This document shows, in pieces, positions 54,912-63,163 of a stretch of DNA of 64,000 nucleotides (its first letter is position 1; the number at the start of each line of letters is the position of its first letter). The notes below the pieces were generated by a model, which saw nothing but the letters and a program-made list of their open reading frames with translations, had not been told where the DNA came from and did not search any database. Source of the DNA: Actinobacteria bacterium 69-20 (lineage in GTDB: Bacteria; Actinomycetota; Actinomycetes; Mycobacteriales; Nakamurellaceae); contig MKSW01000040.1 of the NCBI GenBank assembly GCA_001897425.1, forward strand, positions 12,051 to 76,050, written 5' to 3'. A program made the position numbers and the translations under genes.

Positions 54912-55831
54912 TTCTTGCTCCCTGCCGACAGGGCCGCCATCTCGTCGCCGTAGTGGCGCAGGAACAGCTCCTCGAGCGACGGCGGGTTCGCGACGAGCGA
55001 GCGCGGGCCGCGCGCGGCAACGGCCGTGAGCACCGTCGGCAGCTCTGCCTCGTCTACCGCGAAGGTGATATGCCCGTCGGAGGTAGCGAAGTCGTGGACA
55101 CCCGGCATGGTGGCAAGGCCGTCCGCACCTTGATCAAGCACCACCGTGACCCGCGTGCGGGTCAGGTGGCGCAGCTCCGCCATGGTGCCCGTCTCGACGG
55201 TGGCACCCTCCCGGATGATGGTGATCCGGTCGGCGAGCTTCTCCACCTCGGCGAAGATGTGGCTCGACAGCAGGACCGACCGCCCTTGCGCCTTCACCTC
55301 CCGGATCGATTCGGTGAAGGCGGCCTCCATGATCGGATCGAGGCCGCTCGTCGGCTCGTCGAGCAACAGCAGCTGCGCATTCGAGGCCAACGCAGCGACG
55401 AGCGCGACCTTCTGGCGGTTGCCCTTGGAGTACGCGCGGGCCTTCTTCGTCGGGTCGAGTTCGAAGCGTTCGAGCATCGTCTGCTTGCGCTTGACGTCGA
55501 GCGGACCGGACAGCCGGCACAGGATGTCGATCGCCTCGCCGCCAGTAAGGTTCGGCCAGAGCATGACGTCGCCAGGCACGTACGCGATGTTCTTGTGCAG
55601 GCGCACCGCGTCCGACCACGGATCACCGCCGAGCATCGAGGCGCGTCCGCCATCGGCCTTCAACAGGCCGAGCAGGATGCGGATCGTCGTCGTCTTACCT
55701 GCCCCGTTAGGGCCGAGGAACCCGGTGACCTGCCCAGCGGGAACCCGCAGGTCCAGGCCACGTAATGCGTGGACACGCCCGAAGGACTTCGTCAGCCCCT
55801 CGACGTCGACGGCCATGTCGTCAGTGGTCAT
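54908..55831 (-). CDS. ABC exporter ATP-binding protein
   Basis: 307 residues: Walker A GPNGAGKTTT, a variant signature YSKGNRQKVALVAALA (SKGN in place of LSGGQ), Walker B LLLLDEPTSGLDP, and the H-loop in LSSHIFAEVEKL. It overlaps both the TetR gene upstream and the permease downstream by 4 bp, so the three proteins are translated as one coupled operon. Drug or polyketide efflux is the usual function; the substrate is unknown. Confidence 0.92.
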   Translation of the reverse strand: MTTDDMAVDVEGLTKSFGRVHALRGLDLRVPAGQVTGFLGPNGAGKTTTIRILLGLLKADGGRASMLGGDPWSDAVRLHKNIAYVPGDVMLWPNLTGGEAIDILCRLSGPLDVKRKQTMLERFELDPTKKARAYSKGNRQKVALVAALASNAQLLLLDEPTSGLDPIMEAAFTESIREVKAQGRSVLLSSHIFAEVEKLADRITIIREGATVETGTMAELRHLTRTRVTVVLDQGADGLATMPGVHDFATSDGHITFAVDEAELPTVLTAVAARGPRSLVANPPSLEELFLRHYGDEMAALSAGSKK

Positions 55832-56568
55832 GTTGGCTTCCTTGAACGTGTTGGTGAGGGCGCCGTGGGCGGCTGCCGTGAGGCGCTCTGGGAATGGGGA
55901 CTGGCGGCGGAGTCCGGCGAGTGTTCGAGGTGCCGCAGGTAGTCGTCGAGCATGGAGCGATCGGCGAGGAAGCCCTCGGTGAACAACTCGAGGCTGGGCA
56001 GGATCTGGTTCTGCCGGGTGTCGCGCATCGATTCGATGAACGCATCGGGGGAACGATCCGGCATCGTAAGGAACTGGATGAGCATCGCCCCCATGGTCTG
56101 ATAGGCCATGTACCGCGTGCGGGCTTCCTCGTCGCGCGATGGGCGCACGAGACCTGACTCCACGCTGGTCTTCATGATCTCGCGGGCGTTGTCGACCAGG
56201 TGCTCGAGGAACTCCCGCGCCGGGTTTCCACCGGCGTGGATCGCCCGGAGCATGTACACGATCAGCTGCGCCGCGGGGCCCGGTTCGGCCAGATGCTTGA
56301 AGAGGTAGCCGCTCGGATCAGCGACACTGCTGGACTTGAGTGCCTGGTACCGGCGCAGCACCTCGGCGTCACATTCGACACGAAGTGCCTCCTTCGAGCC
56401 GAAGTGGTGCGTAATCAGACCAGGTGAGACGCCCGCGCGCGAAGCGATCGCGCGGAACGAGGCATCGAAGCCATGCTCCGCGAAACACGCGATCGCAGCA
56501 TTGCGGATCCGGGCCCGCGTGGTGAGGTCCGACACCGGTGGATCGTGCTGCGCACCTGTTATACGCAC
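55828..56568 (-). CDS. TetR-family regulator of the ABC exporter operon
   Basis: 246 residues from GTG 56568, or 235 from GTG 56535. The helix-turn-helix is TTRARIRNAAIACFAEHGFD with SFRAIASRAGVSPGLITHHF. The C-terminal ligand domain is followed by an extra Ser/Pro/Arg-rich tail of about 30 residues. It is the first gene of the operon and overlaps the ATPase start. AT-rich sequence directly upstream of 56568 (TATAGCAT) could allow leaderless transcription. Autorepression and ligand-induced efflux are expected from the family. Confidence 0.9.
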   Translation of the reverse strand: MRITGAQHDPPVSDLTTRARIRNAAIACFAEHGFDASFRAIASRAGVSPGLITHHFGSKEALRVECDAEVLRRYQALKSSSVADPSGYLFKHLAEPGPAAQLIVYMLRAIHAGGNPAREFLEHLVDNAREIMKTSVESGLVRPSRDEEARTRYMAYQTMGAMLIQFLTMPDRSPDAFIESMRDTRQNQILPSLELFTEGFLADRSMLDDYLRHLEHSPDSAASPHSQSASRQPPTAPSPTRSRKPT

Positions 56569-56639
56569 GACCTAGATGCTATACACGTGACCAATTCGGC
56601 GCAAGCGTCTCTCGGACAACGTGATTCGATGCACTACTG

Positions 56640-56853
56640 AACCCCTGCCGCCGAAATCGCGATGCACGCGTAGCGCCGACTTGACTTCGGCGACCAACAT
56701 GATGCCCGGCATTCGGGATCGAAGGCGAACAGGATGCGAAGCTCTGATCTGCCGGGCGAACCAGGTCGAAGTTCCTCCATGTTCTTGGGTCTCGACGCGG
56801 GCGCCGCGCGGCCGCACCGGCGCGTCGAGGCCGGCGACCGCGATCAGCCAATA
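56640..56853 (-). pseudogene. HigB/Gp49-like toxin remnant (frameshifted)
   Basis: From ATG 56780 the minus strand encodes MEELRPGSPGRSELRILFAF and DPECRA, then shifts frame; the neighbouring frame continues IMLVAEVKSALRV. This parallels MKELRPGSSGASELRILFAF...IMLIAGDK of the toxin gene at 61267-61617. Traces of the N-terminal part extend to about 56853. There is no antitoxin next to it, so it is a decayed HigB-type toxin gene. Confidence 0.75.
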
Positions 56854-57191
56854 AACGTCCGGGGCGGCCTCGCCCGATCGGCCGGCAACATTGGGGCAAC
56901 CCGCTTGCCCGACACGAAGAGGCGAACGACGTCGGCGAGGCCGAGCGCCACGAGTGCCATCGAGACGTTGCGGAGCATTGTCGCCCCTGCAGGCGTGAGC
57001 GGCTTGGGCGGTGGAAACCCGGCCCGGGCAATGGTGGCCGACGTCCAGCCCATCCACCACCCGCCGCAGACCAGCCGAAGTGCCCGCCAGGTCGGCGCGT
57101 CCAGCCGGCGGCGCCCGAGGACGAGGATCGCGCCCCACACCCCGGCGCAGCCGATGCTGTACACCGTGTACGTGCCACGCAGTTCGCTCAT
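56844..57191 (-). CDS. small membrane protein of unknown function
   Basis: 115 residues from ATG 57191. Three hydrophobic segments are visible (YTVYSIGCAGVWGAILVLG, LRLVCGGWWMGWTSATIA, MLRNVSMALVALGLADVVRL) separated by basic loops. I have an impression of similar three-helix proteins in related genera but recognise no named family. It ends where the toxin remnant begins. Confidence 0.6.
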   Translation of the reverse strand: MSELRGTYTVYSIGCAGVWGAILVLGRRRLDAPTWRALRLVCGGWWMGWTSATIARAGFPPPKPLTPAGATMLRNVSMALVALGLADVVRLFVSGKRVAPMLPADRARPPRTFIG

Positions 57192-57650
57192 CGATCACCG
57201 CACTATCGGGGCAGATCCGTGCGACGCATCGCGCCAGGGTTGCCGCCTACTCGATTCTGGCACCGCCCGCGCGGGAGCGGCCAGACCGACGGTCGTCGAG
57301 CGCTTCGTCGGTCAAGCACCGCTGTCGCGGGCACGCCGTCGCGCTCGGGCGCCGATCCGCCGCGCCTGCGGCGAACACGGAATCCGACCGGCCGCGCTTT
57401 GCACACGTCCAGTCGCAAGGCGACACGATGCGCCCCCGAGCCTTGCGGTTCTGCTGTCGGCGCTGTGATGCCACGGGCTATTCAGGGAGCAAGCAGCGCA
57501 TTAGACAAGGTAGCGTCCATCCACCGCTCGTACTGGTCGAAGGTGTATTCCGCCGTGTGGACCAGCAGCTCGTGGGTCTCCGCGTTGGCGCTGCTGTTCC
57601 CGAACACCTGCGATGGGTTGCGTATTGCAATCCCACGAATGCGTCATACA
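57192..57650. other. 459-bp spacer with a possible gene fragment
   Basis: No complete gene. On the minus strand, 57482-57625 reads NPSQVFGNSSANAETHELLV followed by HTAEYTFDQYERWMDATL and a stop; it has protein-like composition but no start codon, so it may be a truncated remnant. The plus-strand end carries the palindrome CATACAATGTATG (57646-57658) overlapping the start of the BrnT-like pseudogene, a possible operator of that module. Confidence 0.4.
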
Positions 57651-57967
57651 ATGTATGCGATCGAGCGGATCGAATGGACCGACGAGGTCGCAATGCATAT
57701 ACGCACCCGCTCCGTGCGTTACCCAGGAGCATTTGACATCGACCCGGAATGGACAATCGAAGCGATCAACGACCCGGGCCGACTCGTCGACGAGCCAGAC
57801 CCGAACTCGGCACACGGAAACAGCGTGCGCACCGTCGGGTACTCGCCAAGCGCACGCACCGTCATCACCGTGGTGGCGTGCGCCGGCGAGACGGGGTGCA
57901 GCAAGGCGCTTCGGCCTGGAAGACCACGGGCGCGCCGCTCCGCCAATACCGTGAGAGGCAGCCATGA
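57651..57967 (+). pseudogene. BrnT-like toxin gene with a frameshift
   Basis: From ATG 57651 the frame reads IEWTDEVAMHIRTRS, FDIDPEWTIEAINDPG, VDEPDPNSAHGNSVRTVGYS, then loses homology after VITVVA. The missing C terminus continues in another frame as VRRRDGVQQGASAWKTTGA to a TGA that overlaps the antitoxin ATG. The layout equals the intact module at 63164-63788. One small indel near 57875-57885 therefore disrupts an otherwise complete toxin gene. Confidence 0.75.
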
Positions 57968-58269
57968 CCGAAATCAGCGACCACGACCTTCGCAGCTACC
58001 GCGACGAGGCCGAGGCGACAATGGACCGACCGCTCTCCCCCAGCGCAACCCGCCCAGGAGGACAGCGCGCCAAAGTGCTGTCCGTCCGGCTCAATCCCAG
58101 CGAGTTCGAAGAACTTGCTGAGTATGCGGCCGCTCTGGACATTCCAGCTTCAGCCCTGGTTCGCGGCTGGATCCTCGACCAACTCCGCTCCGGGTCGGAA
58201 TCCGCCCGCGAGACCGTCGACAGAATCGCCCGAGATCTACAGCACCTCCGCCACCAGATCGTCGCGTGA
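57964..58269 (+). CDS. RHH/BrnA-like antitoxin
   Basis: 101 residues. The C-terminal part KVLSVRLNPSEFEELAEYAA plus DIPASALVRGWILDQL is a ribbon-helix-helix DNA-binding domain, and a disordered toxin-binding N terminus precedes it. The ATG overlaps the toxin stop by 4 bp. The partner toxin is frameshifted, so this is an orphaned but intact antitoxin. It shares ASALVRGWIL with the antitoxin at 63164-63484. Confidence 0.85.
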   Translation: MTEISDHDLRSYRDEAEATMDRPLSPSATRPGGQRAKVLSVRLNPSEFEELAEYAAALDIPASALVRGWILDQLRSGSESARETVDRIARDLQHLRHQIVA

Positions 58270-58454
58270 CGTCCCACTTTGCACGGATGGCATGACGGAT
58301 GACGACCGTTGCATTGCCGCGAACGGCGGGCGCGCGGCCTGGCATACTGCTCGTCGAATAACGCCTGGTGCGCACCCCCGAGAGAAATAATGGTCTTGGA
58401 CCTGTCAATTCGGTTCATGAGCGGCAATCCAGTCCGGCCAAAGCACGAGACGGA

Positions 58455-58904
58455 ATGCTGTCGGCGACCGTCGAGATGTTGGGGGTGCCCTTGCAGATGG
58501 CCGAACGGTCTGATCTCTTCGCTGCGCCGCGGCACGCCAATATGGCTTTGCGGCGTCGAGAGATCCCAGCCGGACCCGGTGTCTATACCTGGTTCAAGAA
58601 TGCTGAGTGCGTCTACATTGGCGTCGCAACAAGTTTGAGAAGCCGGCTCAGCACACATCGAAGGCAGACGGCAGACCTGTCCCGCAGCACACTGCGAGCC
58701 TCCGTCGCCGTCATGCTCTTCGGCGTCACCCGAGCCCGCGCGCGCTCGCGCCCTTCAGTGATGACGCCCGGCGAGATCGCCGCCGTGAATGCGTGGTTCA
58801 CCGACACGGAAGTGGCCTGGATCGAGAGTGCGACCGCCGACGACGCTCGTGTCTTGGAGCGCAGTCTCCTCGAGAACAGGCTGCCACCGCTCAACCTGAA
58901 GTAA
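58455..58904 (+). CDS. GIY-YIG domain protein
   Basis: 149 residues from ATG 58455. The core PAGPGVYTWFKNAECVYIGV matches the GIY-YIG nuclease opening (GVY ... YIG) with a downstream arginine (SLRSRLSTHRRQ) and a late Glu/Asn (LERSLLENRLPPLNLK). A stand-alone domain of this length resembles Slx1/UvrC-like or homing-type nucleases. It sits in a block of toxin-antitoxin genes, so a mobile or defence context is possible. No partner is obvious. Confidence 0.8.
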   Translation: MLSATVEMLGVPLQMAERSDLFAAPRHANMALRRREIPAGPGVYTWFKNAECVYIGVATSLRSRLSTHRRQTADLSRSTLRASVAVMLFGVTRARARSRPSVMTPGEIAAVNAWFTDTEVAWIESATADDARVLERSLLENRLPPLNLK

Positions 58905-58966
58905 ACCGATGGCGAATCGGTCAGCGGAAACATGCTGCTAGCATTGCTTGCAGGAGGTGTCGCGTC

Positions 58967-59221
58967 ATGGCTGCGATCAGCGTGCGAGACCTAGACGACG
59001 ATGTTGCCGGGCGCCTCAAGGTGCGGGCCGCGCAGCATGGACGATCCATGGAGGCCGAGGTCCGAGCGATCCTTACCGACGCCGTCACCGCCGATGACGA
59101 TGACCGGGTCAACCTCGCCCAGGCCATCCGGCAACGCTTCGCCTCCATCGGCGGCGTCGAGTTGAACCTTCCCCCTCGCCGGGACCGGCCTCCCGCCGCC
59201 GAGCTGCCCGCCCCGTCATGA
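58967..59221 (+). CDS. vapB: VapB/FitA-like antitoxin
   Basis: 84 residues. The N-terminal ribbon-helix-helix is ISVRDLDDDVAGRLKVRAAQ with HGRSMEAEVRAIL, the Arc/FitA type. The C-terminal Pro/Arg-rich tail would insert in the toxin groove. AGGAGG lies 9 nt before ATG 58967. It overlaps vapC by 4 bp (ATGA). Confidence 0.93.
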   Translation: MAAISVRDLDDDVAGRLKVRAAQHGRSMEAEVRAILTDAVTADDDDRVNLAQAIRQRFASIGGVELNLPPRRDRPPAAELPAPS

Positions 59222-59637
59222 TCGTCGTAAACACCAACGTCATCTTCGAGATGATGCGCGAAGACCCCGACCCGGCGGTTCTTGCCTGGGCCGCGACCGC
59301 CGGGCGGTTACATACGACATCCATCACGCTGGCCGAAGTCGAGTACGGGATCGCTCGGCTACCCGCAGGTCGTCGAAGGGATCTGCTCGCCGCGACGGCG
59401 GCCGAGGTTTTCGGCGACTTTCAGGACGTGATCCTGCCGTTCGAGACCCGGGCCGCGCGTCGCTACGGGACGATCGTTGCCGACAGCGAGGCGTCCGGAC
59501 ACCCCATCGCCATGGCCGACGCGCAGATCGCCGCGGTCTGCGCGGCCCGGGAAGCCATCTTGGCCACCCGCAACACCAGCGACTTCACTGGGACCGGCAT
59601 CGAGCTGGTCAACCCGTGGCAGGCTCCGCCCCGGTAG
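59218..59637 (+). CDS. vapC: VapC PIN-domain toxin with Asp-to-Asn change
   Basis: 139 residues of the FitB/VapC class: MIVVNTNVIFEMM, LAEVEYGI, MADAQIAAVCA and ATRNTSDF are the four acidic regions in order. The first conserved acid of the PIN domain (normally VLDTN) is Asn5 here (AAC, 59230-59232), which would weaken metal binding. Other acids are present. It is encoded with its antitoxin by a 4-bp overlap. The C terminus is almost identical to the remnant at 31990-32170. Confidence 0.92.
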   Translation: MIVVNTNVIFEMMREDPDPAVLAWAATAGRLHTTSITLAEVEYGIARLPAGRRRDLLAATAAEVFGDFQDVILPFETRAARRYGTIVADSEASGHPIAMADAQIAAVCAAREAILATRNTSDFTGTGIELVNPWQAPPR

Positions 59638-59662
59638 CGGATTCGGCTACTGGACGTCGTTG

Positions 59663-59730
59663 GCCGGGGTCATGGCGCGTCCTTCTGCGGAGCCAGTGGA
59701 CACCGCCCAGCGGCCTAGCCATGACCCGGC
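59663..59730. repeat. inverted repeat after vapC
   Basis: GCCGGGGTCATGGC (59663-59676) and GCCATGACCCGGC (59718-59730) form a 13-14 bp stem with one bulge and a 41-nt loop, starting 26 bp after the vapC stop. It is a possible terminator or an end of a former insertion. Confidence 0.45.
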
Positions 59731-59807
59731 GTCCCGCCACATCGCGGCGGTAACAGCAACAAGCAGTACGCGAATGGCGCAGGGCGCCCGAGGCCAGGTT
59801 GCGCTGG

Positions 59808-60104
59808 TCAGGCGGCGCTGCGGCGGAATACCGCGTGTTCGAGCCGGGCGAGCCGGTCGGTCACGGTGCCGCCGGTGCGTTCCGCGTGCAGCCGATCGAG
59901 TGTCCAGAGCCGGATAATCGTGGACACCGGAAGATTCGCGGTGTTCGCAGCGAGTTGGATCTGTTCGTCAACCAGTTCGTGGCCGAACGACGCACGACGA
60001 CTCCGAGTCACCGCTTCATCGGCGTGGCTGCGGTAGTGAACGTGCTGCTGTGGCCGATTTACGGTACTGGCCGTCGAGCCGCCGCGCTGTTCGTCCCACT
60101 TCAA
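59808..60104 (-). pseudogene. degraded ribbon-helix-helix antitoxin gene
   Basis: The C-terminal half, VDEQIQLAANTANLPVSTII plus RLWTLDRLHAERTGG and TVTDRLARLEHAVF, is a typical RHH antitoxin. The N-terminal half from TTG 60104 has no family likeness and no ribosome binding site, and no toxin gene adjoins it. It is probably a remnant with a disrupted 5' end, although a functional short protein cannot be excluded. Confidence 0.5.
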
Positions 60105-60358
60105 ATATTCCGTTCCCTGCGGTCAAGGGCTATCGATCTGGGGGGCGCTCGCTGCCGCTGTGGTTGCCGGAGTCGTCGTCAACGTCGTCGTCAGACGGGT
60201 GACAAGTCGCGTGCCGTCGCTGACCCTCGCCACGCTCGGCAGCACGCTCATCAAGGCGTACGCGATCCAGGCGACGACGCTCGCGGTCTGGCACCGTTGT
60301 TCGCAGCTTCGACAGCGAAGCGGCCTGCCACTCGGCGCGATGTCGTGTTCGTTGACAC

Positions 60359-60880
60359 CTATGACGTCGTGGGTCGCCACCGCAGGACGCGGGCCAGGAG
60401 CTCGAGCTCGCGGGCCGAGCAGGCCACTCCGAGGATCACCTCACTGTTGCTGACCGTGGCGCGTGCATTGCCGAGCCGGGTGACCGGGCACGAGAAGATC
60501 TCCATTGAGCATTCATCGCTGGTGAACGTGATCGTGGAGGTTTTGCCGGTGACGGATACCTCGCCGTCGGACACCGCCCACTGTGCGGTCGTACGGCCGG
60601 CCCGGTCAGGGAACCACGTCCGCAGGTGCAACGTCCGCGTCTGCCCGGCAGAGATCCGACGATGTTCGCGACGGACGGAATAGCCAAGATCGCTCCATGA
60701 CACACCAAGCCCGTCCGAGATGTACACCAAACCGAGCCACAGCGCGACGGCCGGCACTGCTATGAGGATTGTCAGCACCCACCCGGCGGCGCTCGTACGA
60801 GAGTAGCCGTGCGCGTTCGCCCGCCGAACGGCGCGGCCAGATGCAGGCCGCCAGGAACTCACGTCATTCGGAGGCTTCAC
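60359..60880 (-). CDS. single-span membrane protein of unknown function
   Basis: 173 residues. A basic N terminus is followed by one membrane helix (VLTILIAVPAVALWLGLVYI, about 33-53) and an external domain of about 115 residues with two cysteines and beta-rich composition (TAQWAVSDGEVSVTG, TSDECSMEIFSC). No family recognised. The 254 bp on its downstream side (60105-60358) hold no gene I can support. Confidence 0.5.
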   Translation of the reverse strand: MKPPNDVSSWRPASGRAVRRANAHGYSRTSAAGWVLTILIAVPAVALWLGLVYISDGLGVSWSDLGYSVRREHRRISAGQTRTLHLRTWFPDRAGRTTAQWAVSDGEVSVTGKTSTITFTSDECSMEIFSCPVTRLGNARATVSNSEVILGVACSARELELLARVLRWRPTTS

Positions 60881-60946
60881 GCGTCACCCCCTCCCCGACT
60901 GTGGCCCGGCTGCGACTAAGACTCCTGGCAAGTCTGTCTAGGACCG

Positions 60947-61261
60947 TCACGCAACGCGGATCCGCTCATCGCCGAGTACGTATTCGATGGCAAGGTCACC
61001 GCCGACGGCCATCAGGTACCCACGGATGGTCCCGATCTTCGCGTTGTCGAGGTCGCCCCGTTCGATCTTCGATACCTGACGCTGCCCAACGCCGATGCGC
61101 TCGGCTAGCTGGGCCTGGGTCAGCCCAGCACGTTCGCGTAGCTCGCGGAGCCGGTATGCGCGAACCTCCACGAGCATCTGCGCCTTATGCGCATCGATGT
61201 CCCGACGATCCGTGGGGCTCACCGAGCGCTCCGCCATGTAGTCCTTGAAATCCAAGGCCAT
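60947..61261 (-). CDS. higA: HigA-like Xre antitoxin
   Basis: 104 residues from ATG 61261, preceded by AGGGGAG at 8 nt. The Cro/CI helix-turn-helix is LRERAGLTQAQLAERIGVGQ with RQVSKIERGDL, and the C-terminal ILA-type segment IGTIRGYLMAVGGDLAIEY is typical of HigA partners of Gp49-like toxins. The toxin-first order, with the toxin stop just inside the GTG 61270 overlap, matches HigBA. The antitoxin is intact although its toxin carries a stop codon. Confidence 0.88.
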   Translation of the reverse strand: MALDFKDYMAERSVSPTDRRDIDAHKAQMLVEVRAYRLRELRERAGLTQAQLAERIGVGQRQVSKIERGDLDNAKIGTIRGYLMAVGGDLAIEYVLGDERIRVA

Positions 61262-61266
61262 CGTCG

Positions 61267-61617
61267 TCACTCCCCTCTCAGATCCCCGATATGACGATCA
61301 AACAAGTCGTCAGCCAGCGGGATATTCTTCCCATACCAGCGTTCCCAATCGCCGGCCTTGTCGCCTGCGATCAGCATGATCGCGCGACGCTCCGGATCGA
61401 ATGCGAACAGGATGCGCAGTTCCGACGCGCCTGACGATCCGGGCCGCAATTCCTTCATGTTCCGGTGCCTCGATGCGACGACCGTGTCGACCAGCGGTCA
61501 CCCCAGCTGCGGGCCTCGATCCGCCAGTATCTCGATCGCGGCGATCACCTGCCCCCAGGAGCCCCTATCGAGCGAGTCGAGGCAACCGCTGATCAGCTCG
61601 ACGTCCACGCTCCACAT
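61267..61617 (-). pseudogene. HigB/Gp49-like toxin interrupted by one stop codon
   Basis: One frame from ATG 61617 encodes a full-length (about 116 codon) HigB-type toxin: VDVELISGCLDSLDRGSWG, IEILADRGPQLG, then PLVDTVVASRHRNMKELRPG, LRILFAFDPERRAIMLIAGD, WERWYGKNIPLADDLFDRH. The only lesion is TGA at 61498-61500 (codon 40), where relatives have Arg (LGRPLVD); CGA to TGA is a single transition. An internal restart at ATG 61458 would give only a 63-residue piece. Confidence 0.8.
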
Positions 61618-61759
61618 TCATCGAGCTTAGACCCTGTGAGTTCTGCAATCAATCGTCATCACCACTCGCTGCGCTGAAAAGCGGCGGGCCGAAGGACGTC
61701 GAGCCACTCGGTGATGGTGGCGCACCGGCTGTCAAGCATCAAGACGACGCGTTGACTCA

Positions 61760-63101
61760 TCAAAAATGCGCGCGTAGCCCTGTTCGTTGACTCATGTGGG
61801 CATGCGCGCGTTGGGCGCGCCTGCCGGTCCGGGTTGTCTGGTTTCGGTAGGTCCTGGTGATGGGACTTTCGCCCCGCCAACGGCAGGCTGTGACCAAGAC
61901 GATCGCGACCCGCTACAAGCGGTCGGACAAGACGGGCAAGGGCAGGATCCTCGACGAGTTGTGTGCCACGACCGGGTGGCATCGCAACCATGCCCGGAAG
62001 GCGCTCGCGACGGCACTGAGGCCGAAAATCGTCAAGCCGCGCGAGCCGCGGAAGCCGCTCTACAGCTCGGAGATCATTGCGGCACTGCGGTTCTGCTGGG
62101 CCGTGCTCGGGGCGGCGTCGGGCAAGCGGCTGGGTCCGACGCTGTCGGAACTGGTGCCCGTGCTGCGACACTTCAATGAGCTGGACATTACCGACGGGCA
62201 GGCCGCGATGCTGATCCGCATCTCGCCGGCCACGATCGATCGGCGGCTGGCCGCGGACCGGGCCAAGATGGCGCTGAGGGGCCGTTCGCATACCAAGCCG
62301 GGGTCGCTGCTCAAATCGCAGATCCCGATCCGCACCTGGGCCGACTGGGACGACGCGAGGCCCGGGTTCGTGGAGATCGACCTGGTCGGCCACGAGGGCG
62401 GCAACGCCACCGGCGAGCACGCCTACACGCTCACCGTCACCGACATCGCCACCGGCTGGACCGAGAACCGCTCGGTCCGCAACAAGGCCCGCAAATGGGT
62501 CGTGGCCGCGATGGACGACATCGCCCGCATCATGCCGTTCCCGATCATCGGGGTCGACTCGGACAACGGGAGCGAGTTCATCAACCATCACCTTTTGGCC
62601 TGGTGCGAGGCACGGGAGATCACCTTCACCCGGGGCCGGCCGAACGTGTCCAACGACGGCGCGCACGTGGAACAGAAGAACTGGGCAGTGGTGCGCACCA
62701 TCGTCGGCTACCACCGCTACGACACGCCGGCAGAACTGTTGCTACTCAACGAGATCTGGGCCTTGCAGTCGCTGCTGACGAACTACTTCTACCCGCAGCA
62801 GAAGCTGATCTTAAAAGTCCGCGACGGCGCCAAGGTCACCAAAAAGTACGACACCGCCACCACGCCCTACGCCCGCACGAAAACCGACGACACGGTCGGC
62901 GCCGAGGACAAGGCGATCCTCGACGACACCTACCCGACGATCAACCCCGCCGCCGTGCAACGACAGATCCAGGCCCTCACCGACAAGCTCCTGAAGATCA
63001 CCACCAGCAAACGCGCCGCCCCGCCGAAACCCCCGGCCGAGCCGAGAACTACGCGCGCATCCCGCAATGAGTCAACGAATCAGATCACGCGCGCATCTTG
63101 A
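61760..63101 (+). mobile_element. insertion sequence with double terminal repeats
   Basis: About 1.34 kb. The left end carries ATGCGCGCGT at 61766-61775 and 61802-61811; the right end has the complement at 63051-63060 and 63087-63096. The 36-bp spacing is identical at both ends, and the intervening TTCGTTGACTCAT is also conserved. Exact outer boundaries are uncertain because the outermost bases differ, and no target-site duplication was found. It lies between the HigBA-like and BrnTA-like modules. Confidence 0.85.
61860..63101 (+). CDS. DDE-type (integrase core) transposase
   Basis: 413 residues. The N-terminal region (LSPRQRQAVTKTIATRY, ATTGWHRNHARKAL) is helix-turn-helix-like. The RNase-H-like core gives the DDE triad in EIDLVGHEGG, GVDSDNGSEFINHH and DGAHVEQKNW. 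This resembles integrase-core transposases of the ISNCY/IS481-like type; I do not assign the family firmly. The stop codon lies within the right terminal repeat. No frameshift is seen, so it may be active. GTG 61857 is an alternative start. Confidence 0.9.
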   Translation: MGLSPRQRQAVTKTIATRYKRSDKTGKGRILDELCATTGWHRNHARKALATALRPKIVKPREPRKPLYSSEIIAALRFCWAVLGAASGKRLGPTLSELVPVLRHFNELDITDGQAAMLIRISPATIDRRLAADRAKMALRGRSHTKPGSLLKSQIPIRTWADWDDARPGFVEIDLVGHEGGNATGEHAYTLTVTDIATGWTENRSVRNKARKWVVAAMDDIARIMPFPIIGVDSDNGSEFINHHLLAWCEAREITFTRGRPNVSNDGAHVEQKNWAVVRTIVGYHRYDTPAELLLLNEIWALQSLLTNYFYPQQKLILKVRDGAKVTKKYDTATTPYARTKTDDTVGAEDKAILDDTYPTINPAAVQRQIQALTDKLLKITTSKRAAPPKPPAEPRTTRASRNESTNQITRAS

Positions 63102-63163
63102 CACGAGGCAATACGCTCGCGGGTCACAGGTCGGCGGCATGCTGGATCACCGCGCGGGCCGCG

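Noticed and set aside
54908-55831. Variant signature SKGN in the ABC ATPase as a sign of inactivity
   Set aside because: SKGNRQK-type signatures are, to my knowledge, common in this exporter subfamily, so it is not treated as a defect.
60123-60380. 85-residue minus-strand open frame
   Set aside because: No ribosome binding site and an equally good membrane-like frame on the other strand; neither can be supported.
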